Source: Alectoria sarmentosa
Taxonomy: Eukaryota; Ascomycota; Lecanoromycetes; Lecanorales; Parmeliaceae
DNA: 64,000 nucleotides
Direction of reading: 5' to 3'
NCBI GenBank assembly: GCA_009733775.1
Contig: WOGZ01000119.1
Location: 1 to 64,000 of the forward strand
Shown piece after piece: positions 24,338 to 35,240 of this stretch. Under the pieces are notes generated by a model. It worked only from the letters and a program-made list of their open reading frames with translations. It searched no databases and was not told where the DNA came from. Every line of letters starts with the position of its first letter. Position 1 is the stretch's first letter. The position numbers and the translations under genes are program-made.

Positions 24338-26388
24338 TTTATTATTAAAATAAATATAATAATCAAAATCGTTTATATATTTTCAAGAGTTTAAAATAAA
24401 AAGTTTTCGAATTAATTTATAATAAACACAATTATAAAGAATTTCATCGTATTTATAAACGAATTATGAAATTATATTATTTTAAACATTTAATCAAACG
24501 TTTTAAATGTTATATTCTTTATTATTTTAAGTGTTAATTAAATCAAACGAAAAGACACGTTTTTTACGAAAGTCTTAAACTTATTTTATCATTTTCTCTA
24601 ATTTTTTATATAATAATCATTGATTTTATTTTAAAATTTTCATTTTTTGAAAATGAGTTTAATATAATAATAATTTTAATAAATAAATTTAATAAAAGAA
24701 TTATTATAACGCTCGAAAAAAATATTTAAGAATTCGCGAAATGAATAAAAGTTTTATTTCTCGCTTTCATCGATTGAGAAATTCTTAAAACGATTATTTT
24801 TGATTAAGATTTTAAATTTATGTTTGATTTATGAAAAGCGATTTTTAAATCACTCGACATCGATTTATTTATATTAACAATTTATCATTTTTAAATAAAC
24901 GATTAATCGAAAAAAATTAATCAAATTTTCGAAATCGCATTGCGCTTTCACATTGTTTACAATTCAAACGTTTTATAAAATAAATTTTTCGTATAATTTT
25001 AAAAAACATTAAATAACTTTATAAACGTTTCGATAAAGAAATCTTTAAACGAAATTATTTATAAAATGAAATTGAATAAAAGATTTAATGTTTTCAACGT
25101 GATTATTTAAAATCAAATCGATATAATCGATAATTAAAACAAAAATCGTCGAGAAGTTATTAACGCATTTACTTTTATAATATTTAATATAAAAACACGT
25201 TATAATAATTATTATAAAATTATAAATATAAAATTTAATAACAAAACTTATATCAAATTGTATAAAGAATATCATTTATTTAAAAAAAAAACGCGAAGCT
25301 TTTCAATCAAAAAATCGAGTTATTTATAATTTTTTGCAAATACGATAAATTAATTTATACATTAAATCTTTTCAAGCTTTGAAAAATATATTCGATAATT
25401 TTCATTATTATATTAAAACTCGCTTTAAAAAAAAGATTTATATTATAAATTAAAATAAAAAAAATAAGTTCTCGTCACAAATGAGAATGCTTTAAAAATT
25501 AAAAATTTATACGAAATTAAAAAACTTATAAATAAACAAATCGTTCATTTTCGAAAATAAAAAACGCGTAATAAAAAATTAATAATTTAATATCTCATTA
25601 AATGAAAGAATTGAAAATTAACATATAACGTTTAATATAATGTTAATAATTTAAATAAAATAAAGAATTTAATAAATAATTATAATAAAAAATACGATTA
25701 AAAATTAATAAAAAAATATCGAAAATAAAGAAGCTTGAATGTTTTTTAAAAAATAATTATTTTTATTTCGATTTCGAAAAGCGAAGAAATTGTTTTTATT
25801 TCGATTTTAAAAAAATCATTTATTGTTTCGAAAAAATTATCTGTTTTTTATAAAAAATCTTTTATATCAAAAATTTCGAAAAAATTATTTGTTTTTCATA
25901 AAAAATCTTTTATATTAAAAAAGATTGCATTACGAAAAAATTAGAAAATTATTACATTTTAATTATATTATTTATTAAATTGAACATTAAACGAAACATG
26001 TTATTCGAAACTCGAAAACTTCGATTTTATTAATCGAAGATTTTTCAAACAATTTATTGATATACTCAAATTATTCAAAAAAAAAATCCTCAATCGAGAG
26101 AAATTTTATCATCGAATATAATTTTGCGTTTGCTTTTATATTAATATATTATAAATTTTTTCGAAGATCGAAGCTCGGATTTTATTCGAAGCTCGAATCA
26201 TAAAGGTTCGAAATTTCACTTCAAATTTACATTCGTGACCTTAACATTTTTAAATCTCACTCATAAAACACGTATTAAATATATTCGAATTATGCGATAA
26301 TATTCACATTGAATAATTAAATATATTCGAATTATACGATAATATTTATATTGAATAATTATCGATATTCTTTATTAATAATTTTTTC

Positions 26389-26613
26389 GTGATTAATTTA
26401 AAAAAAATGATTTTGAAGAATAAACATTATTACTTTAATATAATGTCATTTATACTAAAAAAATTACGCTTCGCTATCGTTATTATCTTAATTAATTCTA
26501 TTATTAATGAAAATTCTTTAACGATTATTTATTTAAGTTTTATTTTTAATGTAACATTCGAGACGACGAAATTTTTTATTATAAATATAATTAAACGCGA
26601 GATTAAACGTTAA
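26389..26613 (+). pseudogene. 74-codon open frame, unknown
   Basis: Rich in Ile, Asn and Thr; composition suggests a Thr/Ser/Pro-rich disordered protein after C-to-T decay. No family recognised. Lies within RIP-degraded DNA. Confidence 0.15.
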
Positions 26614-27057
26614 AATATTAAAAATTCGTAAACACGCGAATATTATTACGATAAAGAAATTTTCGCTTATATATTAATAAAAACGATAATTCTTTTTTGT
26701 TTTTATTTAAAATGAATTTTTTAAATGCATAAATTACAATTATGTTAAAAATAAGTTTTTCGATAAAAAAAAAGATTAAAAAATAACTCGTCGTATTTAT
26801 GAAAAAATATCTTAAATCGAATTACGTAAATAAAAGAAAAATCGCAAAAACATTTTTCTCAACTCGCAATTAATGAATTTATAAAATTATTTATAATAAA
26901 TATTAACTCTGCGATATAAAAGAAACAATATTTGATTATATCAAAAAAATCGTTATTAATACGAAAAAAATTAATAATAAAAAAGATCTCGCAAAAGAAA
27001 ATGTTTATTATATATAATATAATAATTATTATTATGAAAAATCGTTTATTATGCTTT

Positions 27058-27376
27058 CGTTTATTTAAATATCGAATTTATTTACTTTAATATTAAACTC
27101 GTTTATGTTAATTATTTAAACATTAAACTCGCTTATTTAAATATCGAATTCATTTATTTAAATATCGAACATATTTATTTAAATATCGAACATATTTATT
27201 TAAATATCGAATACGTTTATATAAACATCGAATTCAATTACTTAAATATCGAATTCGCTTATTTAAACATCGAATTCATTTATTTAAACATCGAATTCGT
27301 TTATTTAAATATTAAATCTTTTTATTTATATATTAAACACGTTTATTTAAATATTAAATACGTTTATTTAAATAAA
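27058..27376. repeat. 21-bp minisatellite (7-codon unit), about 15 copies
   Basis: Units of the form TTTATTTAAATATCGAAYWYA repeated with variation. Period is mostly 21 bp, so a heptapeptide repeat is possible: one reverse frame reads repeated VRYLNKY without a stop in the consensus unit. Surrounded by RIP-degraded DNA. Confidence 0.75.
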
Positions 27377-27504
27377 AACGTCGCATAAATAAAGAAAAAG
27401 AAAATTAAACGAAATATTAAAATTTTTTAAAAACTTTAAAGTTCGTAAATTGAAGAACATTATTATTTTAAAAAACGAAAACGAAAAAAAAAACGATTTA
27501 GCAC

Positions 27505-27961
27505 TGTCATAAAGTAACCTCGAGAAAATAAATTTATTCGAGGGTTCCGCTAATCGCTAAGTCAAAAAATCAAATTTCACACTAATTAAATGTGATTCTA
27601 TTTTATTATTTACGTCTCTGAGGGTCGTAGAATTGCAAAGCTAAAATCATAACATTACCTCGCTCTTATAGAAGTTTTGTTTTCAAAACTCAACCTTTTA
27701 TTAAATAATCGTTCTCATTCAGACACGAGTTATACGACTCTACGAATATAAGTTCAAAATCCTCATCGATAGAGTCGAACTCAAAATCTTAAATCTTTTA
27801 GTGTGAAATTATGTCACGAAGTGACCTCGAGAGAATAAATTTATTCGAGGGTTCCGCTGATCGCTAGATTAAAAGATCAAATTTCACATTGATCAGATGT
27901 GATTCTATTCTACTACTTACGTTTTTAAAAGTCGCAGAACTGCAAAGCTGAAATCATAACA
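27505..27961 (-). mobile_element. TRIM-like miniature LTR retroelement with 5-bp target duplication
   Basis: Two direct repeats of 150 bp each (27505-27654 and 27812-27961), both starting TGTCA and ending ATAACA, enclose only 157 bp. AGCAC lies directly outside both ends (27500-27504 and 27962-27966), a perfect 5-bp target-site duplication. The complement of the bases after the left repeat is a purine tract (AAGAGCGAGGTAA), which fits a polypurine tract if the element reads on the minus strand. No coding capacity. Each LTR holds a CCTCGA...TCGAGG hairpin. All differences between the two copies that I see (about two dozen) are transitions, as expected from RIP. Confidence 0.85.
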
Positions 27962-28500
27962 AGCACGATAAAAATATCGCAAAAAAAGTTTATAATATTA
28001 ATAAATAAATACGAATCGAAAAAAGATGAGAAATTTTTATCGAAAAAGAAAATAAAATAAAAAAAAAGAATATAAAATTGCGTTAAAAAAATGCGAAGCT
28101 TTCTTAAAAGTTAAAAAAAATGAAAATGAAATTTCTTCGTTTAATAAATGCGATGAAAAATATACACTTAATAATAAATTTATTGCAAAAACGATTATTA
28201 ATCGTATAACGTTTATTAAAAATTGTAAAAATTTTAAATAATCATTTAAATACGAAAATTATAAAAATTAAAAATGCGAAAAACGTTTTAATAAGTATTA
28301 AAGCTTTTTTAAAAAAATATATAATCGTTATAAATAAAATGTTAAGCTTTATAAATGAAGCATACGAATTTTTCGAAAAAAGATATTCATTTTTCATAAC
28401 ACGCGTTTTTCTTTATTCGCAAAATGACTTATTAACGTTAAATTTAAACGATTAAATCGATAATTAATAATCGAATAACGAAAGATTATTTAATAACGAT

Positions 28501-28681
28501 TGTTAAAATTAATATAAAGTTTAAAATTATATAAGTGTATATAACGAGAATAATAAGTTTAAAAAGAAAAGATTATATAAAAGAGAGAGAGATTTATATA
28601 TAAATTACAGAATCACGTTAAAGTTGATAAACTCGATAAGATTAAGCAGATAATAAAATTGAGTAAAATACGCTTATAACA
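28501..28681 (-). repeat. LTR, left copy
   Basis: 181 bp, same length as the right copy. Confidence 0.75.
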
Positions 28682-28829
28682 TTATTTTCTTCTTCGAATA
28701 ACGATGATCTTTATCGTTATAAATCGATATAAGTTTTTTTTATTATCAATAATGTTATTAATATCACAATATTAAAAGACGTTCGTTATGCATGTTGAAA
28801 AATTAATAAAATAAAGCCTTTTTGATGCT

Positions 28830-29412
28830 TTAATAATGTTTTTCTTCGATGACGACGACGACGACGATAGTTTATTTTAAAGACTTAATCGATGACTCGT
28901 CGCGAATACGCTATTATAATGTTAAAGGATTTTCATTTTAAAGACATTTAATGAAAAAATGAAGAAGTTATAATTATGTGAATATTTAATTATGAGATGA
29001 ACACATGAAATTTGATTTTCGAGTAAAAAAGATATCGTCAGATAATGCGATTTGATTAATTCGATTATTTTCAAGTCGCAGACGTTAAACCTTATTCAAA
29101 CGTCGTATAATTTGATGTGAATTTCTTAATAATTTTCTTTACTGAGATGTTAAAGTACGAAATCGTATAATGATTTAATCGATGATAGCGAGATTAATTG
29201 ACGATATGATATGCTTTCGAATATCGTTTATGCATATATTAATAAAAATGTCATATTTAATAAGTTTCAAATGATGTAATTATGAAGTAATAAGTCTTTA
29301 AAAAATCGTCTTTAATGATAACGAAAAACGAAATTTAAACGAACTTTTTAAAAGACTTCGAATGAATTTAAATCGTTTATAAATAGCATATTTAATGTTT
29401 TATCGAATCGCA
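28830..29412 (+). repeat. ~0.6 kb internal direct repeat, copy 1
   Basis: Collinear with 30555-31145 (GACGACGATAG, TCGTCGCGAAT, ACACATGAAAT, TCGCARACGYTAAA, AAATAGCATATT in the same order). Part of it also recurs at about 3340-3600. Confidence 0.65.
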
Positions 29413-30554
29413 TATTACTTAATTGAAGAATTAAAAATCTTATTCGATATAAAAATAACTCGTTTTTCTTTATTATAAAATTTCTCGTATAAATTTTGTA
29501 TAAATATAATAGAGAGCATAATTATTATAAAACGTGTGAATGTTTAAATTTCGTTTTAAGCGTAAAAAGTGACGTTAAATTAATCTTGTTAACAGATTTA
29601 CTTTTAATAAAAAATTGTTAAAAATCTTGATTGCGAAGGTGCTTATAAAGCTTATTTTTATTATTAAATAATTCTTCATAATGCTTGCATAAAGATTTGT
29701 CGCATATAATTATAAAATAAAAATAACGAAACGTTTCTCGTATATAAGATAAGTGATAATTATAATTGATGTGATAAATCGATAACTCAATTAAGAGATC
29801 GATGTAAAAAGCTTTTTGAATTTAATAAAGCAATGTTAAAAAGATCTTTAATAATTTAATACTATAAAAATGACTTTAAAAAAAGAGAGATAATGACTTT
29901 TTATAAAATATGATTTCTTTATAAAATAAATATAACGATAACACTTTTCGAAGAAATTTCTGAAAATTTAGTATTATAAAAACGAGTTTGAAAGAAAAAT
30001 AATGATTGTTTTTTATGAGTAGATATGAGATTTCGAATAAAAATATAATAAATATCGTAACACTTTCTTTCTTTTAACGTGTTATATTAAGATAAAAATA
30101 AAAATTTGATTTTAAGAAAATAATAAACGTAGAAACGATTATTTTTAAGTGTGTTTTTTTATTTTCTGAATGTGAAATGTTGAAGTGTTTAAATGTGATA
30201 TTGAAATTATAATAAAGGCTTTACTATTCTCGTTATGTTGTTTTTTTCGAAAGTAATAGCGATATCGTTTTTTAATCGTTTAACTCATCGTGAAAAATGT
30301 GCACGATATCGAATGTGATTTTTCGAATAATGATGATTTGATAAAATGTTTAATTGTTTCGTTATCGAGTTATTGCGGGGAAACGAAGCGAAGAAAAATA
30401 TCTTTGCGAAGGTTTAAAAAACTCGTTTTTTATTCGTTCGAGATGTTATTAAAAATTTAAATAATGTAAATAATATTTTTTTAAATGATATAATTAAATT
30501 ATAATTCTTATATAGCAGAATTATTATGTATATATATTGAAAAAATTAATGTCT

Positions 30555-31145
30555 CAGCAGCGTCTCTTTTTTCGACGACGATAGCGATATCAATATTATA
30601 TTTGAGACGTTTATTGATAATCTCGTCGCGAATTTAATATTATAATTTTAAAAATTTTTAATTTAAAAGACATTTGATAAAGAAATAAAAAAGTTGTGAT
30701 TATATAAACATATAATTATAAAATAAACACATGAAATCTAATTTTCGAGCAGAGAAGAAATCGTTAAATGATGCGATTTAATTGATATAATCGATCTCGA
30801 ATCGCAAACGCTAAATCTTATTTAAATATCGTATATGTTTTAATGCGAATTTGAGTAATCTTTTTTATGAAATGTCATATATATGATATCGAACAAAATT
30901 ATTAATAACGATAACGAGGTCAACTGACGACGTGATATGCTTTTAAATATCGTTTATATATACACGAATAAAAATGCTATGCTTAATAAATCTCATATAA
31001 CGTTATTATTAATTAATGAGTTTTTGAGCAATCGATTTTTATGATAACGAAAAAACGAATTTAAGACGTATTATTCAATTAAAGAATTAATTCAAATCGT
31101 TTAAAAATAGCATATTCGAGATTTTGTCGAATCGTATATTAATTT
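30555..31145 (+). repeat. ~0.6 kb internal direct repeat, copy 2
   Basis: Second copy, about 1.72 kb downstream of the first in the same orientation. Confidence 0.65.
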
Positions 31146-32959
31146 AATTAATTGTATAAGATGCTGGGAATACGTCATATCATATCTCTTTTATTACTAA
31201 TGTTAACATATAATAACTATTAAAAATCACGAATTTGAGTCTTCGAAGTTAAATCATATGCTATTTTAACGATATTAAATCTCATTTTAATTATTTTCAA
31301 TGAGGTTAAGTGTTAATAAATTTGATTAATATATGACTTTGCTTTTAACTACGAAGTTAATTCTCTCAACATCGATATTCTTTTAAATTAAATCGAGAAA
31401 TGATGATATATTTGTCACGATTTTTATGAGTAATTTCAAGTCTTACTTTAACGTATTGTTTAACGAATGCATTTGCTTTTTTTATGACCTCTTCTTTTAC
31501 ATTAAGTTATTGATAAAAATTAGCTTATATCAAATATTTCTTATGCTATATAAATGTTCAATCATGTTCAATGCTCATTATTATATATATTTTTCGTAAT
31601 CGTTTAATGATATTATTTTTCAAGCATTTTATTAACTAACGTTGTAATTAATTCTTATTATATTTTATAAGTTTTATATAAAATTCGAAAAATGATTATT
31701 CGACTTCTTATTTAAGATTGTTAAATATATAATCATTTATTTTATATAAAATACGCAACGATGTTTTATAAAAATCGCTAAGTTGATTTAAAACGTTTTA
31801 AATAATATTATAAAAGTTTGCAATATAATTTCGACGTTTCGATATTATATACTCGTTTATCTTTTTAACAAGTCATGATATAACATAATTAATTTAAAAC
31901 GCGTTAATAAAATAATGATTTTTGTTAAAACGAAGTTTGTTTTAAATTCGTAACTTTTAATTCTCGAATTTGAATTTATCATCATTAAAAATAAGCGAAT
32001 TTGATAATTTAAGACTAAGTATAAATTTGAATAATTATTTAAATCGTGATGAAAATAATAAAAGAAATCGATATATTTTAATAAAAGATTAATGCGCTTT
32101 TAACGTTTTAAGATTTCGTAGCGAAGGTGAAAGAGAAGATATAATATTATCAGATAATTTTTAATTTTATAATTTCTAATTTAAAACTTGAGTCTTCGAT
32201 TAATTCTTTTGAAATAGTCGATAAAGATTTTTAATAAACAAAGAGCGCTGCATATGCGATATATATAATTATAATAAATTAAGAAATGAATAACGAGTAT
32301 ATAAATCTTTATATATAAGATAAAATTGTTTATTATAAGTAAATCGTCGTTGTGAAAAAACGTATTTTAATGTTGATATAAGAGAAGTCATAATGTATTA
32401 TATAAAAAATTTGATGTTTTTTAATAAAATATCAAAAATGAATTTCTTGAATAATACTTTTAATAAAAATAAATTTTATTAAATCGAATTTATGAAACGT
32501 TATGCTTTTAATAATAAAGAAATATATTATTTTAGAAGCTTGATAAAGATTCTCGTAAATTTCTTTGCAAAAACGATAACAGTCTCATTTTTAAATCAAT
32601 GAAATCGCCGTAAAAAATATGTGTGTTTTAAATATTATTTTTTCGATTGTATCAAGTTTCGTCGAATGTTAATGAGATAACGATGAATTTAAGTGAATAT
32701 GATGTGAGCGGAGAAGAGTTTCTTATATTTGATGTAAGAAATTTGTTTTTAAACGATTTGAATCGTCGTTGAAGATCTGAGTAACGTGATATGTGTTATT
32801 TCGAATAATGTAAATTGCGATATAGATATTTTTCGAATGTGAGATGTTTATATAATAAAAAGACTTAGCGTGTTTTTTATCAGACTCGGTCGCTTATTTC
32901 GAGCAAATAAAAAACTCGTATATTCTCTTCGTCGAGAATACGAAAAAAACTTATTATAA

Positions 32960-33140
32960 TATCAAAATTAGTATAAAATTTAAAATTATATAAATATATA
33001 TAACGAGAATAATAAGTTTAAAAAGAAAAGATTATATAAAAGAGAAAAAGACTTATATATAAGTTATAAAATTACGTTAAAATCGATAAATTCGATAGAA
33101 CTGAGCAGACAATAAAATTAAGTAAAATACGCTCATAATA
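32960..33140 (-). repeat. LTR, right copy
   Basis: 181 bp; first dinucleotide TG decayed to TA and final CA to TA, otherwise collinear with the left copy. Confidence 0.75.
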
Positions 33141-33253
33141 ACGACGACGTTCGCGATAAAACGTTCTTAAATAAGAAAGATAAAAAGTACATTAATTTAT
33201 AATTAACCGATCAATCAAAATTGTTATTATTATTTTCTTTCGAAACTATTATC

Positions 33254-33838
33254 GCAGAAATAAATTCATTTTCATTAAAGTTAATCGCTATTTTCGAAAT
33301 TGCTTTCGTAAATTCATTATCATTAAATATAATATCGATTTTTATAAACTCTTTTAACAAAGTTACGTTTAAATTTAATTTTTAATTAATTGAAAAACAA
33401 TTCAAAAATATTTTATTAACGAGAAATTCGAAAATTTTTCTACGTTTTTAATAAATTTTACGTCTTCAATTAACTTTTTAACGATTAATAATATTAATAT
33501 TTTATCGTTAATAATATTATTATCTTGTTTTTTCAAAAATAAGAACGTTTAAAAAAGATTATTTAAATAAAAGATTAATATTCATTAATATCGAATTTAT
33601 GTTAATTTTTTAAAATATTTATTTTAAGATACGTTTTTCTCGTTAAAAAACGCGTAAATAATTAAAAAATAAAAAAAGTTTAATATTAATGTTTATAAAA
33701 TAAATCTTTTTTTCTTTTTATAACTTTTCTCAAAATAATTATTATATTCACAATTCGTTGTTATTCGTAACTCATTTTTCTTTTTAATTTTTGTTATAAA
33801 AACGTTTCTTTTTTAGAAATATAATATTTAATAGTAAC
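33254..33838 (+). repeat. Direct repeat, copy 2 of element-end module
   Basis: Nearly collinear with 33846-34440: AAGTTAATCGCTATTTTCGAA, TTTTAACAAAGTTACGT, TTTTATCGTTAA, CGCGTAAA, then the GTTTATAAAATAAATCTT end module. Confidence 0.7.
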
Positions 33839-33845
33839 ATTCATA

Positions 33846-34721
33846 AAAGCAAACTCATTTTCATTAAAGTTAATCGCTATTTTCGAAACTATTTTCGTAA
33901 ACTCATTATTATCAAATATAATATCGATTTTTATAAACTCTTTTAACAAAGTTACGTCTAAATTTAATTTTTGATTAATTAATTTTTTTTTAAAGATATT
34001 TTATTAATGAGAAATTCGAAAAATTTCTTACGTTTTTAATAAATTTTACGTTTTCAATTAACTTTTTAACGATTAATAATATTAATATTTTATCGTTAAC
34101 AATTTCGTTATTCTATTTTTTCAAAAATAGAGGCATTTAGAGAAAATTATTCGAATAAAAAATTAATATTTATTAATATCGAATTTGTGTTAACTTTTTA
34201 AAACGTTTATTTTAAAATACGTTTTTCTCGTCAAAAAACGCGTAAACAATTAGAAAATAAAAAAATAAACACGAAATTTCTTTTTAATTAAGAATTGAAA
34301 TGTTTATATAAAACGTAGATTTTAAGAACGTCGATAAGAAATAAACTTACGAAAACGTAAGATTTTTTTTTTAAAAGAGAAAAAATGTTGAGAAAAGCTT
34401 AACATTGATGTTTATAAAATAAATCTTTCTTTCTTCTTATAGCTTTTCTCAAAATAATTGTCAAAAGATATATAATGAATATCATGTGTGAGTTGATTAA
34501 GTATGTAAGAAACACGGGGGAATCGTGTTCTTAAGCTTATTCGCCAAGACAATGCCAAGACACGGCTGGCCTTAGGGCTGATCTTAGGGCTGGCCTTACG
34601 TACGTTACGCGGGAGGCTGGTTTTCAACAATAATCATCACACTCACAATTCGTTATCGTTCATGACTCGTTTTCCTTCTTGATATTTGTTATGAGAACGT
34701 TCCTTTTCTAGGAACGTAGCA
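33846..34721 (+). repeat. Direct repeat, copy 3, reaching the right element end
   Basis: Third copy of the end module; the only one that continues into an intact inverted repeat. It is interrupted by the solo LTR at 34459-34629. Confidence 0.7.
34459..34629. mobile_element. 171-bp solo LTR (or very small LTR-type insertion), not RIP-degraded
   Basis: Starts TGTCAAAAG and ends TTTTCAACA (TG...CA), with ATAAT on both sides (34454-34458, 34630-34634). Removing it restores a sequence collinear with the two other copies of the module (CTCAAAATAAT then CATCACACTCACAATTCG; compare 18628 and 33728). GC content and codon-like sequence are normal, unlike its host, and it contains direct repeats (CCAAGACA twice, GGGCT/GGCCTTA units). 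It must have inserted after the host copy was mutated, or escaped RIP as a short sequence. Confidence 0.85.
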
Positions 34722-34741
34722 GTTATAGCGAGCGTCGACTG
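34722..34741 (-). repeat. Right 20-bp terminal inverted repeat
   Basis: Exact complement of 16572-16591; followed by TA (34742-34743). Confidence 0.9.
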
Positions 34742-34743
34742 TA

Positions 34744-35240
34744 CAGGGTGTTTTCCACATCGGGCTTAGATCCCGTGAAGGCCCATTAGTGCCTTTATTA
34801 GTAAGCCACTTTGGTATGTACTACTGTATTGTAATTCTGTGACTTTAGCGTCGTATGGGGTGGGCTAAGCTTTCGGAAGCTCGGGAGAGTGACGACAACA
34901 ACGATTAACGATCTGCAGTCAGTCGAGCTGTAAGAATAAGTGTAACAAAAGAGAAGCGTTCCATATTTTCCATTCATACAGTGTCTTCCCTTAGGTAATC
35001 CCATTGTCTCTCCGGTCGTAAATTGAAAGTCAGGTTTTACACTCTCCCACACTCGAGTTCTAACCAATTGTTCAAAGCGCCTGTCTACGAGTATTTACGA
35101 CCTTCCAAGTCGTCACTTCCTCCCTGCTCTCCTTTGAAAAGCTCCACACATTCTCTCTCTCTCCTCTCTCTCTCTCTCTTTCTATCCATGAGTACTGAAA
35201 CTCCATTACTCAAGTAGACATCTTACCTGCGTAAAACATC
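34744..35240. promoter_or_regulatory. Upstream region of glutamate decarboxylase
   Basis: Balanced DNA directly after the transposon end. A CT-rich tract (35150-35187), common just upstream of fungal start codons, lies 54 bp before the ATG. No other gene seen. Confidence 0.55.

Larger units (their letters stand above)
28501..33140 (-). mobile_element. 4.6 kb LTR element without recognisable genes (LARD-like)
   Basis: Two direct repeats of 181 bp (28501-28681, 32960-33140) with TGTTAAAATTA / TATCAAAATTA starts and TTATAACA / CATAATA ends. Flanks are ACGAT (28496-28500) and ACGAC (33141-33145), a 5-bp target duplication differing by one C/T change. The complement of the bases after the left LTR reads AAGAAGAAAATAA, a polypurine tract for a minus-strand element. 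The LTRs and the next ~450 bp resemble chromovirus A at 2908-3540. No gag or pol pattern was found by eye in the interior, and no frame of useful length survives. An internal direct duplication is listed separately. Confidence 0.75.
16572..34741. mobile_element. 18.2 kb AT-rich block bounded by pogo-like terminal inverted repeats
   Basis: The block starts with CAGTCGACGCTCGCTATAAC and ends with the exact complement of those 20 bases, with TA immediately outside each end. CAG termini and a TA target duplication are the signature of the pogo/Fot branch of Tc1-mariner transposons. Interior is RIP-degraded and contains other elements listed separately, so it is probably a pogo-like element swollen by nested insertions. 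No transposase is recognisable. Within it I see nothing identifiable in 16700-18500, 18740-19310, 19830-20560, 21240-24050, 24340-26380 and 26620-27050; a weak RS/Asn-rich frame lies at 20640-20780. Confidence 0.75.

Noticed and set aside
27058..27376. CRISPR-like array
   Set aside because: No spacer-repeat alternation: the units are directly adjacent and vary, so this is a minisatellite; the genome is also eukaryotic.
34412..34630. 72-codon minus-strand frame
   Set aside because: Spans the junction between the RIP-degraded module and the 171-bp LTR insertion, so it is an accident of the insertion.
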